Assembly (NCBI GenBank): GCA_004555705.1 | Contig: SFHI01000035.1 | Span: 1 to 15,087 of the forward strand | Length of the DNA stretch: 15,087 bases | From: Clostridiales bacterium | Lineage (GTDB): Bacteria > Bacillota > Clostridia > Oscillospirales > Oscillospiraceae | Direction of reading: 5' to 3' | Shown here: in pieces, positions 1 to 6,460 of the stretch | How the letters are laid out: each line of letters starts with the position of its first letter | Position numbering within the stretch: position 1 is the first letter of the stretch | Made by a program: the position numbers and the translations under genes | Notes under the pieces: model-generated | Database searches by the model: none | Told to the model about the DNA's origin: nothing | Seen by the model: the letters and a program-made list of their open reading frames with translations, nothing else

Positions 1-27
1 TGTCACCTGGTTCCATTCATCCGGGGG

Positions 28-60
28 ATTGCCACACCAGTCTGCGGACTGGTTCGCAAT
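28..60. repeat. Short intergenic palindrome
   Basis: The seven bases ACCAGTC at 36-42 and GACTGGT at 47-53 form a perfect stem around a TGCG loop. They are enclosed by a second pair, ATTGC at 28-32 and GCAAT at 56-60. TGTCA at 1-5 and TGACA at 60-64 could extend the symmetry to the window edge. It lies downstream of psd and lacks a T tract on either strand, so it looks like a dispersed intergenic palindrome rather than a terminator. Only one copy is visible in the window. Confidence 0.6.
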
Positions 61-83
61 GACAGGTAATTTGCAACGCACCC

Positions 84-102
84 TTTCAAACAACAATTTG
101 TC
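84..102. repeat. Remnant end of the heptamer-repeat element
   Basis: The bases TTTCAAACAACAATTTGTC resemble the right end of the element at 2906-3100 (GTTCAAACACCAATTTGTC) with a few changes. No matching left end is visible, so this is a degenerate or solo end. Similarity is by eye only. Confidence 0.4.
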
Positions 103-134
103 TTTCTGTGAGGTAAACTACCCACGGTCAACCG

Positions 135-154
135 CCCCCTCACTCCTGAGGGGG
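135..154. terminator. Stem-loop over the psd stop codon
   Basis: CCCCCTCA (135-142) and TGAGGGGG (147-154) form a perfect eight-base-pair stem with a CTCC loop. The psd stop codon (TCA on the plus strand, 140-142) sits inside the stem. On the minus strand the stem is followed by CGGTTGACC, with no T tract, so it is a poor intrinsic terminator for psd. On the plus strand it is followed by TTTCTT and could weakly stop rightward transcription entering from outside the window. Confidence 0.4.
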
Positions 155-1000
155 TTTCTTGCCGATGGGCTGGCCGTAACGGACGCGGGTTTCGATGCCT
201 TGGCTGGAATTTTCCGGGTAGGGAGCGTCCAAAGCTAAGCGATCCTTCTCCACCAGCAGCACCACGGTGGAGCCGCCGAACTGGAAGAAGCCCTTCTCCT
301 GCCCCCGGGTGACCTGGGCGGCACCGTGGTGGTTGACGATCTTTCCCACCATCAGGGCGCCAACCTCCATCATCAGGATGTCCCCCCAATCCGCCGTGTG
401 GAGCACCGAGTATTCCCGGGCGTTCTCCTTATAGATAGGATAGTGGTCGCAGGCGATGGGGTTGACGGTGTGCAGCACCCCGGGAATGAAAGTATTTTCT
501 TCCTTTTCTCCGTCCGCCACATAGCAGTAGCGGTGGTAATCGTCCACGCACAGCCGGAAGATCAGGCACCAGCCGCCGGAGAACTTCTCTGCCAATTCCT
601 CATTTCGCAGCAGGGAGGACAGGGTGTACTCTGTCCCTTTCAGGGTGAAGCGGGAATCCGACCCAATGGGCAGGGCTGTCAGGCGGCTGTCACAGGGACT
701 GATGAACACATCGGGGTCCTCCGGGATGGGCCGCAGCTCCGGACGGATGCGCCGGGAGAAGAAGTCATTGAAGCTTCCGTAGGGCGCGCCCAGGTACTCC
801 CCCAGGTCGATGCCGCTTTTTCGGGCGAAGGGGCCAACGACAAAGCGGGAGGCCCGGGTGCTGAGCAGCCACCCGCCCGCTTTGGATACCCAGGGGGCGG
901 TGAGGACTTTAAGGAGCATTCTCCCGGCAGCATGGTCATACAGGGCGGAGAGAATCCGCTCTTGGGCGCCCTCAGGGCGCGGTTGATTCACAGATTTCAT
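140..1000 (-). CDS. psd: Phosphatidylserine decarboxylase proenzyme
   Basis: This enzyme removes CO2 from phosphatidylserine to give phosphatidylethanolamine at the membrane. The 286-residue product has the family landmarks: an Asp in SPCDS (D104) and a His in VDDYHR (H156), which match the Asp-His-Ser self-cleavage triad, and the FGGST motif at 241-245. Ser244 should be cleaved and converted to the pyruvoyl group, giving a large beta chain and a short alpha chain of about 43 residues. Length fits the usual 260-320 residue bacterial enzyme. The ATG at 1000 lies 29 bases inside the 3' end of pssA, the previous enzyme of the pathway, so the two are probably translationally coupled; the ribosome site is weak. 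The product call is firm from the motifs; the exact start is less certain. Confidence 0.95.
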   Translation of the reverse strand: MKSVNQPRPEGAQERILSALYDHAAGRMLLKVLTAPWVSKAGGWLLSTRASRFVVGPFARKSGIDLGEYLGAPYGSFNDFFSRRIRPELRPIPEDPDVFISPCDSRLTALPIGSDSRFTLKGTEYTLSSLLRNEELAEKFSGGWCLIFRLCVDDYHRYCYVADGEKEENTFIPGVLHTVNPIACDHYPIYKENAREYSVLHTADWGDILMMEVGALMVGKIVNHHGAAQVTRGQEKGFFQFGGSTVVLLVEKDRLALDAPYPENSSQGIETRVRYGQPIGKKPPQE

Positions 1001-1685
1001 CGATCAGCTCATCCACAATCTGGTTGGAACGGTCGGCGGGGCTGGGCACCCGGAATTTCGTAAAGGCCAGGATGATGCCCACGGTGACGGCCATCACGGC
1101 AACCAGCCCCAGGATGTGCTTTAAGCCGGGCTTGGGCATGGGGAAGTCCAGGATAAACAGGAACCCCACCACCAGCAGCAATACATGAAGCAGCACCAGG
1201 AAGGCCATGTCGGACATGAGAAACTGGAGCCAGAAGGCCATGGGCAGGAGGAAGGAGATGCTGGTTACGGGCAGCCCCCGGTAGGTTTTGTTGCAGCCGC
1301 CTTCGGTTTGCTGGCGCTTTCCCTCCAGCACATTGAAATAGGCCAGGCGGATTACGGCGCAGGTGCAGTAGAAGAAGGCAATGGCCAGACCCAAAGCGCC
1401 CCGGACTCCCAGCAGGTAGCAAAGCAGTGCGGGAAACACCCCGAAGCAGACCACGTCGCAGAGGCTGTCCAGCTGGATGCCGAAGTTCTTCTCGTCCTCG
1501 GTGCGGTTTTTCTTGCTCCGGGCCACCCGTCCGTCGAAGGCATCGCAGATGCCGGACAGGGCCAGGCAGAAAATGGCTGCCTTGTAGTCGCCGTGAATGG
1601 CCTGAGTCATGCCGAACACCGAGGAAATCAGGCTCAGGTGGGTCAGGATCACCGTGTAATCGTAGACGCCGATAAAATGGATCAT
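972..1685 (-). CDS. pssA: CDP-diacylglycerol-serine O-phosphatidyltransferase
   Basis: This membrane enzyme joins CDP-diacylglycerol and L-serine to make phosphatidylserine, the substrate of the next gene, psd. The 237-residue product has the complete CDP-alcohol phosphotransferase signature: D48, D51, G52, A55, R56, then G69, D73 and D77, which bind the metal and the CDP group. Several hydrophobic segments follow, as expected for a six-helix integral membrane enzyme. I chose the ATG at 1685 (MIHFIG) because it overlaps the stop codon of the upstream flippase-like gene as ATGA, a classic coupling arrangement. An upstream in-frame extension would lie inside that gene and is basic rather than conserved. 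PS synthase is preferred over PGP synthase because psd follows directly. Confidence 0.93.
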   Translation of the reverse strand: MIHFIGVYDYTVILTHLSLISSVFGMTQAIHGDYKAAIFCLALSGICDAFDGRVARSKKNRTEDEKNFGIQLDSLCDVVCFGVFPALLCYLLGVRGALGLAIAFFYCTCAVIRLAYFNVLEGKRQQTEGGCNKTYRGLPVTSISFLLPMAFWLQFLMSDMAFLVLLHVLLLVVGFLFILDFPMPKPGLKHILGLVAVMAVTVGIILAFTKFRVPSPADRSNQIVDELIDEICESTAP

Positions 1686-2725
1686 ATCTCTTCTCTGCCT
1701 TTCTTTCTGTATCTGTTCCACGAGAGGGTGGCGGCGGCTGTAATGAGGGCGCACAGGATCAGCTGGGTATAGTAGCTGATGCCCCGGCTGATCATCATGC
1801 CCGGCAGCACCAGGTCCTTCCCGAAAACGTCCCGGAAGATGTCGAGAAACAGCGTTTCACTGACGCCCATGCCTCCGGGAAGGGGGAGCATATCCGCCGC
1901 CACGGAGATCATGGCCTGCAGGCTCACCACCTCCGGCAGGGAGTGGCCATGAAGCCCGAAGGAGCGGTATGTAAACCAGGTCACCAGGAACAAAGTAAAC
2001 CGCTGGGCCACGGTGATGAAGAATACCCGGATGATCAGTCCCTTGTGGCTTCGGAAAAACTCCGCCGTGCCGTGGTACTGGCCCAGAATCCGCTCTAACC
2101 GCTGGGCCTGCTTTTCGGGGCTGCGGAACAGCTTCAGCCGGGTGAGCAGCCCCAAAAGGCGCCGGGAAAGGGCCCGGACCAGATTGGGATGGAACACCGC
2201 CAGCAGCAGTCCCGCCACGCATACCACATTCAGCGCCATGCCCAGGTACACAATGGGAGCCACGGGGTCCAGGTACACCATGAGCCTGCCGGGCCGCAGC
2301 AGGAACATCAGAGCGCCGGCCAGCACCAGCACCAGCTTGTAGGTGATGGTGACAATGGCCAGCACCACGGTGGACACCGCCACCGGGATACCGTCCCGGC
2401 GCATATACATCACCTGCATGGGCTGGCCCCCGGAGGCGGAGGGGGTGATGGCGCTGTAGAAAAATCCGATGAAGGAGTACAGGCAGCACCTTTTCAGACG
2501 GATGCCCACCCCCAGGGACCGGGTCAGGTGGTAGATCACCACGGATTCTCCCAGGATGAAGCCCACCACGCACAAAATGCTTGGCAGGAGCCACGCGGGG
2601 TCCGCCGCCGACAGGTCCGTCAGAATTTCCCGGGGATTCTCTCCGTGAAACACGGCCCAGAACGTCAGGGCGAACACCAGAACCAGGAACAGGGCGTTGG
2701 CGGTTTTTTTCAGATTTCGATTCAT
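1682..2725 (-). CDS. Flippase-like integral membrane protein (UPF0104/LPG_synthase_TM family)
   Basis: The 347-residue protein is almost wholly membrane-embedded, with a basic N-terminus (MNRNLKK) and about eight hydrophobic segments. Two motifs mark the flippase-like domain found in the membrane half of MprF and in related proteins: TPSASGGQP near residues 95-102 and LPLPGGMGVSE at 280-290. The soluble synthetase half of MprF is absent, so it is not a lysyl-phosphatidylglycerol synthase. It is the first gene of an operon with pssA and psd, overlapping pssA by four bases, which suggests a role in moving or handling an aminophospholipid or its precursor; that role is inferred. The ATG at 2725 is chosen because GGAGGAAAC directly precedes it; an in-frame extension to 2824 crosses the promoter and has no similarity to the family. 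Confidence 0.85.
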   Translation of the reverse strand: MNRNLKKTANALFLVLVFALTFWAVFHGENPREILTDLSAADPAWLLPSILCVVGFILGESVVIYHLTRSLGVGIRLKRCCLYSFIGFFYSAITPSASGGQPMQVMYMRRDGIPVAVSTVVLAIVTITYKLVLVLAGALMFLLRPGRLMVYLDPVAPIVYLGMALNVVCVAGLLLAVFHPNLVRALSRRLLGLLTRLKLFRSPEKQAQRLERILGQYHGTAEFFRSHKGLIIRVFFITVAQRFTLFLVTWFTYRSFGLHGHSLPEVVSLQAMISVAADMLPLPGGMGVSETLFLDIFRDVFGKDLVLPGMMISRGISYYTQLILCALITAAATLSWNRYRKKGREEI

Positions 2726-2814
2726 GTTTCCTCCAACTGCCCCGCTCCGGAAAAGAGCGCAGGGGCGTGTTTGAATAGGGCAGGGCGCTTGCCTGCGGAA
2801 GGTTTGTAAACTAC

Positions 2815-2843
2815 AGTATACCATCTTCGGAGGACTCTGTAAA
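2815..2843 (-). promoter_or_regulatory. Promoter of the flippase-pssA-psd operon
   Basis: Read on the minus strand, TTTACA (2843-2838), a 17-base spacer and TATACT (2820-2815) match the vegetative sigma factor consensus at five of six positions in each box. Transcription would begin near 2808, giving an untranslated leader of about 80 bases. That leader holds a GC-rich hairpin (arms near 2743-2747 and 2755-2759) just before the ribosome site. Confidence 0.7.
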
Positions 2844-2905
2844 GGAAAAAGACCGCTGGAAAGAATTAAGAATTTCTTCCGAAGGCTTCCAATGGCAGCA
2901 CGATC

Positions 2906-3100
2906 AATTGGTGTTTATAATTGACAATTGACAATTAACAATTGACAATTGACAATTAAGGAATCCCTTCGGGATGAAAAATAAAATAATTATGGTCAAA
3001 AAATTAGGTGTTTTACTTAAAAATCGTCCCGTAGGGACACAATAATTGTCAACTGCCAATTGTCAATTGTCAATTCGGCGAAGCCGTTCAAACACCAATT
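2906..3100. repeat. Heptamer-rich MITE-like hairpin element, copy A
   Basis: The ends are an exact 11-base inverted repeat, AATTGGTGTTT (2906-2916) and AAACACCAATT (3090-3100). Inside, a left block of TTGACAA heptamers (2917-2958) is the near-complement of a right block of TTGTCAA heptamers (3040-3075), so the whole can fold into one long hairpin. The middle carries two small hairpins, ATCCC-TTC-GGGAT and GTCCC-GTA-GGGAC, and the right arm a CGGC-GAA-GCCG hairpin. It has no coding capacity. A related copy is at 7957-8133. The layout suggests a non-autonomous mobile or amplified intergenic element. Confidence 0.8.
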
Positions 3101-3300
3101 TGTCAGTCCACAGCGTGAAACCGGGGAGCGAATTGGACGTTCGGCCCGGGGGGATGCCGCGATGGTCAATTGAAAGCGTGCCGGAATGCTTCGCGGCGGG
3201 GGGATAGGATATCTATACAAAATGACGGGGAAAGAATTGTGTAGAGTCACCAAAAATTGATACTTTGACGAGAATATGAAGCAAATGTTAAGCGAATCTA
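3101..3300. other. Unassigned intergenic DNA
   Basis: The stretch between repeat copy A and the mglB promoter has no convincing gene. One open frame on the minus strand (3017-3253) runs into the repeat and has no start context or recognisable domain. The last 80 bases become AT-rich toward the promoter. Confidence 0.5.
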
Positions 3301-3329
3301 TTTACTTTTCACACAATCCGTGCTATAAT
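3301..3329 (+). promoter_or_regulatory. Promoter of the mgl operon
   Basis: TTTACT (3301-3306), a 17-base spacer and a perfect TATAAT (3324-3329) preceded by TG (3321-3322) make an extended minus-10 vegetative promoter. The predicted start near 3336 leaves a leader of about 190 bases before mglB. Confidence 0.75.
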
Positions 3330-3335
3330 TCAGCC

Positions 3336-3457
3336 AAAGCTTGCGGAAAGGGTCGCGGATGAACCGGGGGGTGTGACGCATACCTCCGCCTGAGAGGCAG
3401 GCTTTTTTACAGGCCCAAAAGGGGTACCCCTTTTTTCTCATTCCTCTCAGGAATGAG
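3336..3457 (+). promoter_or_regulatory. Structured mglB leader with tandem terminator-like hairpins
   Basis: Three hairpins follow one another. GCCTG-AGAGG-CAGGC (3388-3402) is followed by six T (3403-3408), a compact intrinsic terminator. AAAAGGGGTACCCCTTTT (3417-3434) is a perfect palindrome ending in a T run. CTCATTCCT-CTC-AGGAATGAG (3437-3457) is a perfect nine-pair stem. Upstream, GCGGA occurs twice (3343-3347 and 3355-3359) and could pair with TCCGC (3385-3389), which overlaps the first base pairs of the terminator; a GGGGGTGT/ATACCTCC stem sits inside. That is the layout of an attenuator or an unidentified riboswitch, but I cannot match it to a known class. Confidence 0.5.
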
Positions 3458-3528
3458 AATGATGCTTTGGCTTTTGCGGCGGATGCCGTGATTGCATATA
3501 TTATTCATCCATATAGGAGGAACAACCA

Positions 3529-4620
3529 ATGAAAAAGATCATCGCGCTTGTGCTGGTGCTGGTCATGGCTCTGTCCCTGGCCGCCTGCGGCGGCTCCGGC
3601 TCCAAGGAGACCAAGGTTTCCGTGTTCTGGTACGAGGAGAGCGACGTGTATCTCAGCTCCGTCCGTACCGCTCTGAACAAGGAACTGGACGCCCTGGGTG
3701 TTGCCTATGACAACCAGTATGCCGGCAACGATCAGTCCAAGCAGCTCGACCAGATTAAGACCGCCATCGCCGGCGGCGCCAACCTGCTGGTGGTGAACGT
3801 GGTCACCTCCGGCGCTCCCGACACCGCTGAGGATATCCTGGCTGCCGCCGGTGACATCCCCGTCATCTTCTTCAACCGTGCCATCGGCACCGACGGCTCC
3901 GATGTCAGCGTGCTGAACGGCCATGCCAACTCCTGCTTCATCGGCACCGACGCCCCCGAGGCCGGCCATATGCAGGGCAAGATGATCGGCGACTATGTCC
4001 TGGCCAACTACGATGACATCGACATCAACGGCGACGGCGTCATCTCCTACGCCATGATGAAGGGCGACGAGGCCAACATCGAGGCCATCTACCGCACCCA
4101 GTTCGGCGTTGAGGATGCCAACGCGGTCCTGACTGCCGCCGGCAAGCCCGCGCTGCAGTACTTCGACCCCAACAACGCTGACTGCTACCAGGTTGACCAG
4201 GGCGGCGCCTGGTCCGCTGCCGCTGCCAAGGAGTACATGGACACCAACTTCGTTACCTACAACGAGGCCAACGGCAACATGATCGAGCTGGTCATCTGCA
4301 ACAACGACGGCATGGCCGAGGGCGTGATCGCCTCCTTGCAGGAGAAGGGCTACAACGTACCCGGCGCCCACACCGTTCCCGTGTTCGGTGTTGACGCTAC
4401 CGACAATGCCAAGGCCCTGATCGCCGACGGCGCCATGACCGGCACCGTGAAGCAGGACGCCGAGGGCATGGCTGCCGCTATCGCCCAGACCGTGAAGGCC
4501 GTCGCCGGCGGCACCGAGCCTGCCAAGGCTCTGGCCGGCCTGACCGACGAGCGGTTCACCGTCGCTTCCGACTGCGGCTCCAAGCTGTTCGTTGCCTACG
4601 CCCCCTATACCGGCGCGTAA
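3529..4620 (+). CDS. mglB: Galactose/glucose-type sugar ABC transporter, substrate-binding lipoprotein
   Basis: This extracellular lipoprotein captures a sugar and hands it to the MglAC membrane complex. The 363-residue product begins with a lipoprotein signal (MKKII...LSLAAC) whose lipobox cysteine is C20. The rest aligns by eye with E. coli MglB: NDQSKQLDQI, IPVIFFN, FIGTDAPEAG, the calcium-loop motif DINGDG, AWSAAAAK, ICNNDGMA and VFGVDA. Most sugar-contact residues are kept (aromatic stacking residues, the Asn of FFN, the Asn of NND, the Asp of GVDA, an Arg after the MKGDEA block). Three are changed: the His and Asp of GHPD read as Asn and Glu, and a late Asn is Gln. The family is secure; the exact sugar is open. 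AGGAGG at 3515-3520 sets the start. Confidence 0.9.
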   Translation: MKKIIALVLVLVMALSLAACGGSGSKETKVSVFWYEESDVYLSSVRTALNKELDALGVAYDNQYAGNDQSKQLDQIKTAIAGGANLLVVNVVTSGAPDTAEDILAAAGDIPVIFFNRAIGTDGSDVSVLNGHANSCFIGTDAPEAGHMQGKMIGDYVLANYDDIDINGDGVISYAMMKGDEANIEAIYRTQFGVEDANAVLTAAGKPALQYFDPNNADCYQVDQGGAWSAAAAKEYMDTNFVTYNEANGNMIELVICNNDGMAEGVIASLQEKGYNVPGAHTVPVFGVDATDNAKALIADGAMTGTVKQDAEGMAAAIAQTVKAVAGGTEPAKALAGLTDERFTVASDCGSKLFVAYAPYTGA

Positions 4621-4640
4621 GTTATTCTGACACACCATCC

Positions 4641-4680
4641 GGGCAGCTGTCGTTCCGGCGGCAGCTGCCCCTCGTTATTT
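4641..4680 (+). terminator. Hairpin after mglB
   Basis: GGGCAGCTGTCG (4641-4652) and CGGCAGCTGCCC (4659-4670) form a twelve-pair stem with one G-U pair and a TTCCGG loop, followed by CTCGTTATTTT. The T tract is interrupted, so it is probably a partial terminator or mRNA-stabilising structure. Such a hairpin lets the binding protein be made in excess over the ATPase and permease. Confidence 0.65.
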
Positions 4681-4696
4681 TGCGGATTGCTGTTGT

Positions 4697-4813
4697 TGCC
4701 GTAGGGGCGGCTATTAGCCGCCCGAACGTTTCAATTGTTTGAGCGTTTTCAATAGAACGCTTTGCTTTCCAAGACGAAAGCAAAGCGGGCGGCTAATAGC
4801 CGCCCCTACGGCA
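4697..4813. repeat. CCGTAG palindromic element, copy 1
   Basis: Terminal inverted repeats begin TGCCGTAGGGGCGG and end in the complement. Each end is itself a palindrome: GGGCGGCTA-T-TAGCCGCCC at 4705-4723 and GGGCGGCTA-A-TAGCCGCCC at 4787-4805. The interior is AT-richer and includes GAAAGCAAAGCG next to the right end. It lies between mglB and mglA. Related copies are at 9706-9815 and 10813-10926 in the same orientation. Confidence 0.85.
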
Positions 4814-4892
4814 GGAACTTCATTTGCCGGTCTGCTGAGTTAGCGCGATAAGCCTATTTCAAGATTGTTCCGGTTATGACATAATCATTGTT

Positions 4893-4916
4893 TGTCAATT
4901 CGGCGAAGCAGTTCAA
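4893..4916. repeat. Solo right end of the heptamer element
   Basis: The stretch reads TTGTCAATTCGGCGAAGC followed by AGTTCAAA, almost the same as the right part of copy A (3064-3091). No left half is present. It stops about 15 bases before the mglA ribosome site, so it forms part of the mglA leader. Confidence 0.6.
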
Positions 4917-4946
4917 AGAGAACTTTCAGCAAAGGAGGAACGCAAT

Positions 4947-6446
4947 ATGGGGCAGGATGTTCTGCTGAAAATGGTGGACATCACCAAGACCTTCCCCGGC
5001 GTCAAAGCGCTGGATAAGGTTGGCCTGGAGGTTCAGGCAGGAACCGTCCACGCGCTGATGGGTGAAAACGGCGCGGGTAAGTCCACGCTGATGAAATGCC
5101 TGTTCGGTATCTACAGCAAAGACGGCGGCCATATTTACCTGGAGGGCCGGGAGGTCAATTTCAGAAGCTCCAAGGAGGCCCTGGAAAACGGTGTGGCCAT
5201 GGTGCACCAGGAGCTGAACCAGGCGCTCAAGCGCAGTGTGATGGACAACATCTGGCTGGGCCGCTATCCCACCATCGGCGGCATTGCCGTCAACGAGCGG
5301 AAAATGTATAAGGATACCATGGCGGTGTTCCAGGAGCTGGGCATCGATGTGGACCCCTACCGGATCATGAGCACCATGCCCGTGTCCCAGCGGCAGATGG
5401 TGGAAATCGCCAAGGCGGTTTCCTACAATTCCAAGGTCATCGTCTTTGACGAACCCACCTCGTCGCTGACCGAGGAAGAGGTGGAGCACCTGTTCCGGAT
5501 CATCAATATGCTCCGGGATCGGGGCGTGGGCATCATCTACATCTCCCACAAGATGGCGGAGATCAAGCGAATTTCCGATTACATCACTGTCATGCGGGAC
5601 GGCCAGTGGGTGGCCACGGAGCCTGCCGACAAACTGGAAATGGCGGACATCATCCGGCTCATGGTGGGCCGGGAGCTGACCAACCAGTTCCCCCCCAAGA
5701 CCAATACCCCCGGGGAGGTCTACCTGAAGGTGGAGGGCATCACCGGGATGTACAACCAGCTGAAGAACGTGTCCTTCGAGGCCCGGCGGGGCGAGATCGT
5801 GGGTCTGGCGGGCCTGGACAGCTCCGGCCGTACCGAGACCCTGGAGAGCATCTTCGGCATCCGGACCCGGAAGGAGGGCACCGTCACCCTGGGCGGCAGG
5901 CGGTGCCTGAACCGCAGCGCGGGAGAGTCCATCAAAAACGGCTTCGCCCTGCTCACCGAGGAACGGCGGGCCACGGGCATCTTCGGCGTGCTGAACATCC
6001 GGGACAATACGGTGATCTCCAGCCTGAAGCGGCATAAGCGCCTGGGGCTGTACCTCAGCGAGAAGTCCCAGCGGGAGGACACCCAGCATTACATCGACGC
6101 CCTGCGGACCAAGACCCCCTCCCAGGAGACCAAAATCCGCAGCCTCTCCGGCGGCAACCAGCAGAAGGTCATCATCGGCCGGTGGCTGCTGACGGAGCCC
6201 GAGGTGCTGCTGCTGGACGAGCCCACCCGGGGCATCGACGTGGGCGCCAAATATGAGATTTATCAGCTGATTCTGGACCTTGCCAACAAGGGCAAGACCG
6301 TCATCATGGTATCCTCGGAGATGCCGGAGCTGCTGGGCGTCTGTGACCGGATCGTGGTCATGTCCGGCGGCCGGGTAGCCGGAGAGGTGGATGCCGCAAC
6401 CGCGACCCAGGAGCAGATCATGACCCTGGCTGCCAAGTACGCTTAA
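4947..6446 (+). CDS. mglA: Sugar ABC transporter ATP-binding protein, two ATPase domains
   Basis: This cytoplasmic subunit hydrolyses ATP to drive uptake through MglC. Its 499 residues hold two fused ATPase domains, the normal layout for the RbsA/MglA group. Domain 1 has a full Walker A (GENGAGKST, 39-47), a degenerate signature (PVSQRQ, 145-150) and Walker B (VIVFDEPTSSL, 164-174). Domain 2 has the usual degenerate Walker A (GLAGLDSSGRTE, 286-297), a good signature (LSGGNQQKV, 400-408) and Walker B (LLLDEPTRGIDVG, 421-433). One canonical and one degenerate half is typical of the family. The start is fixed by AAGGAGG (4932-4938), eight bases before ATG. It is preceded by a solo repeat end and followed by mglC after 14 bases. 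Confidence 0.93.
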   Translation: MGQDVLLKMVDITKTFPGVKALDKVGLEVQAGTVHALMGENGAGKSTLMKCLFGIYSKDGGHIYLEGREVNFRSSKEALENGVAMVHQELNQALKRSVMDNIWLGRYPTIGGIAVNERKMYKDTMAVFQELGIDVDPYRIMSTMPVSQRQMVEIAKAVSYNSKVIVFDEPTSSLTEEEVEHLFRIINMLRDRGVGIIYISHKMAEIKRISDYITVMRDGQWVATEPADKLEMADIIRLMVGRELTNQFPPKTNTPGEVYLKVEGITGMYNQLKNVSFEARRGEIVGLAGLDSSGRTETLESIFGIRTRKEGTVTLGGRRCLNRSAGESIKNGFALLTEERRATGIFGVLNIRDNTVISSLKRHKRLGLYLSEKSQREDTQHYIDALRTKTPSQETKIRSLSGGNQQKVIIGRWLLTEPEVLLLDEPTRGIDVGAKYEIYQLILDLANKGKTVIMVSSEMPELLGVCDRIVVMSGGRVAGEVDAATATQEQIMTLAAKYA

Positions 6447-6460
6447 GGAGGTAACTGAAC

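Noticed and set aside
326..1063. Plus-strand open frame opposite psd
   Set aside because: Shadow frame; psd has all catalytic motifs on the other strand.
2906..3100. CRISPR-like array from the repeated heptamers
   Set aside because: Units are seven bases with no unique spacers and form inverted arms; no cas genes are present.
3336..3408. ZTP or cyclic-di-GMP riboswitch in the mgl leader
   Set aside because: Short fragments such as GGGTCG, CCGCCTG and GACGCA resemble parts of these classes, but the conserved cores and their order are missing and the gene context does not fit.
3505..4638. Long open frame on the minus strand opposite mglB
   Set aside because: Gly/Val/His/Leu-rich translation typical of the reverse of a GC-rich gene, no ribosome site, and the plus-strand product is clearly MglB.
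4857..4885. Separate promoter for mglA (TTTCAA, 17 bases, CATAAT)
   Set aside because: Only the minus-10 box is decent and it lies within degenerate repeat sequence; too weak to list.
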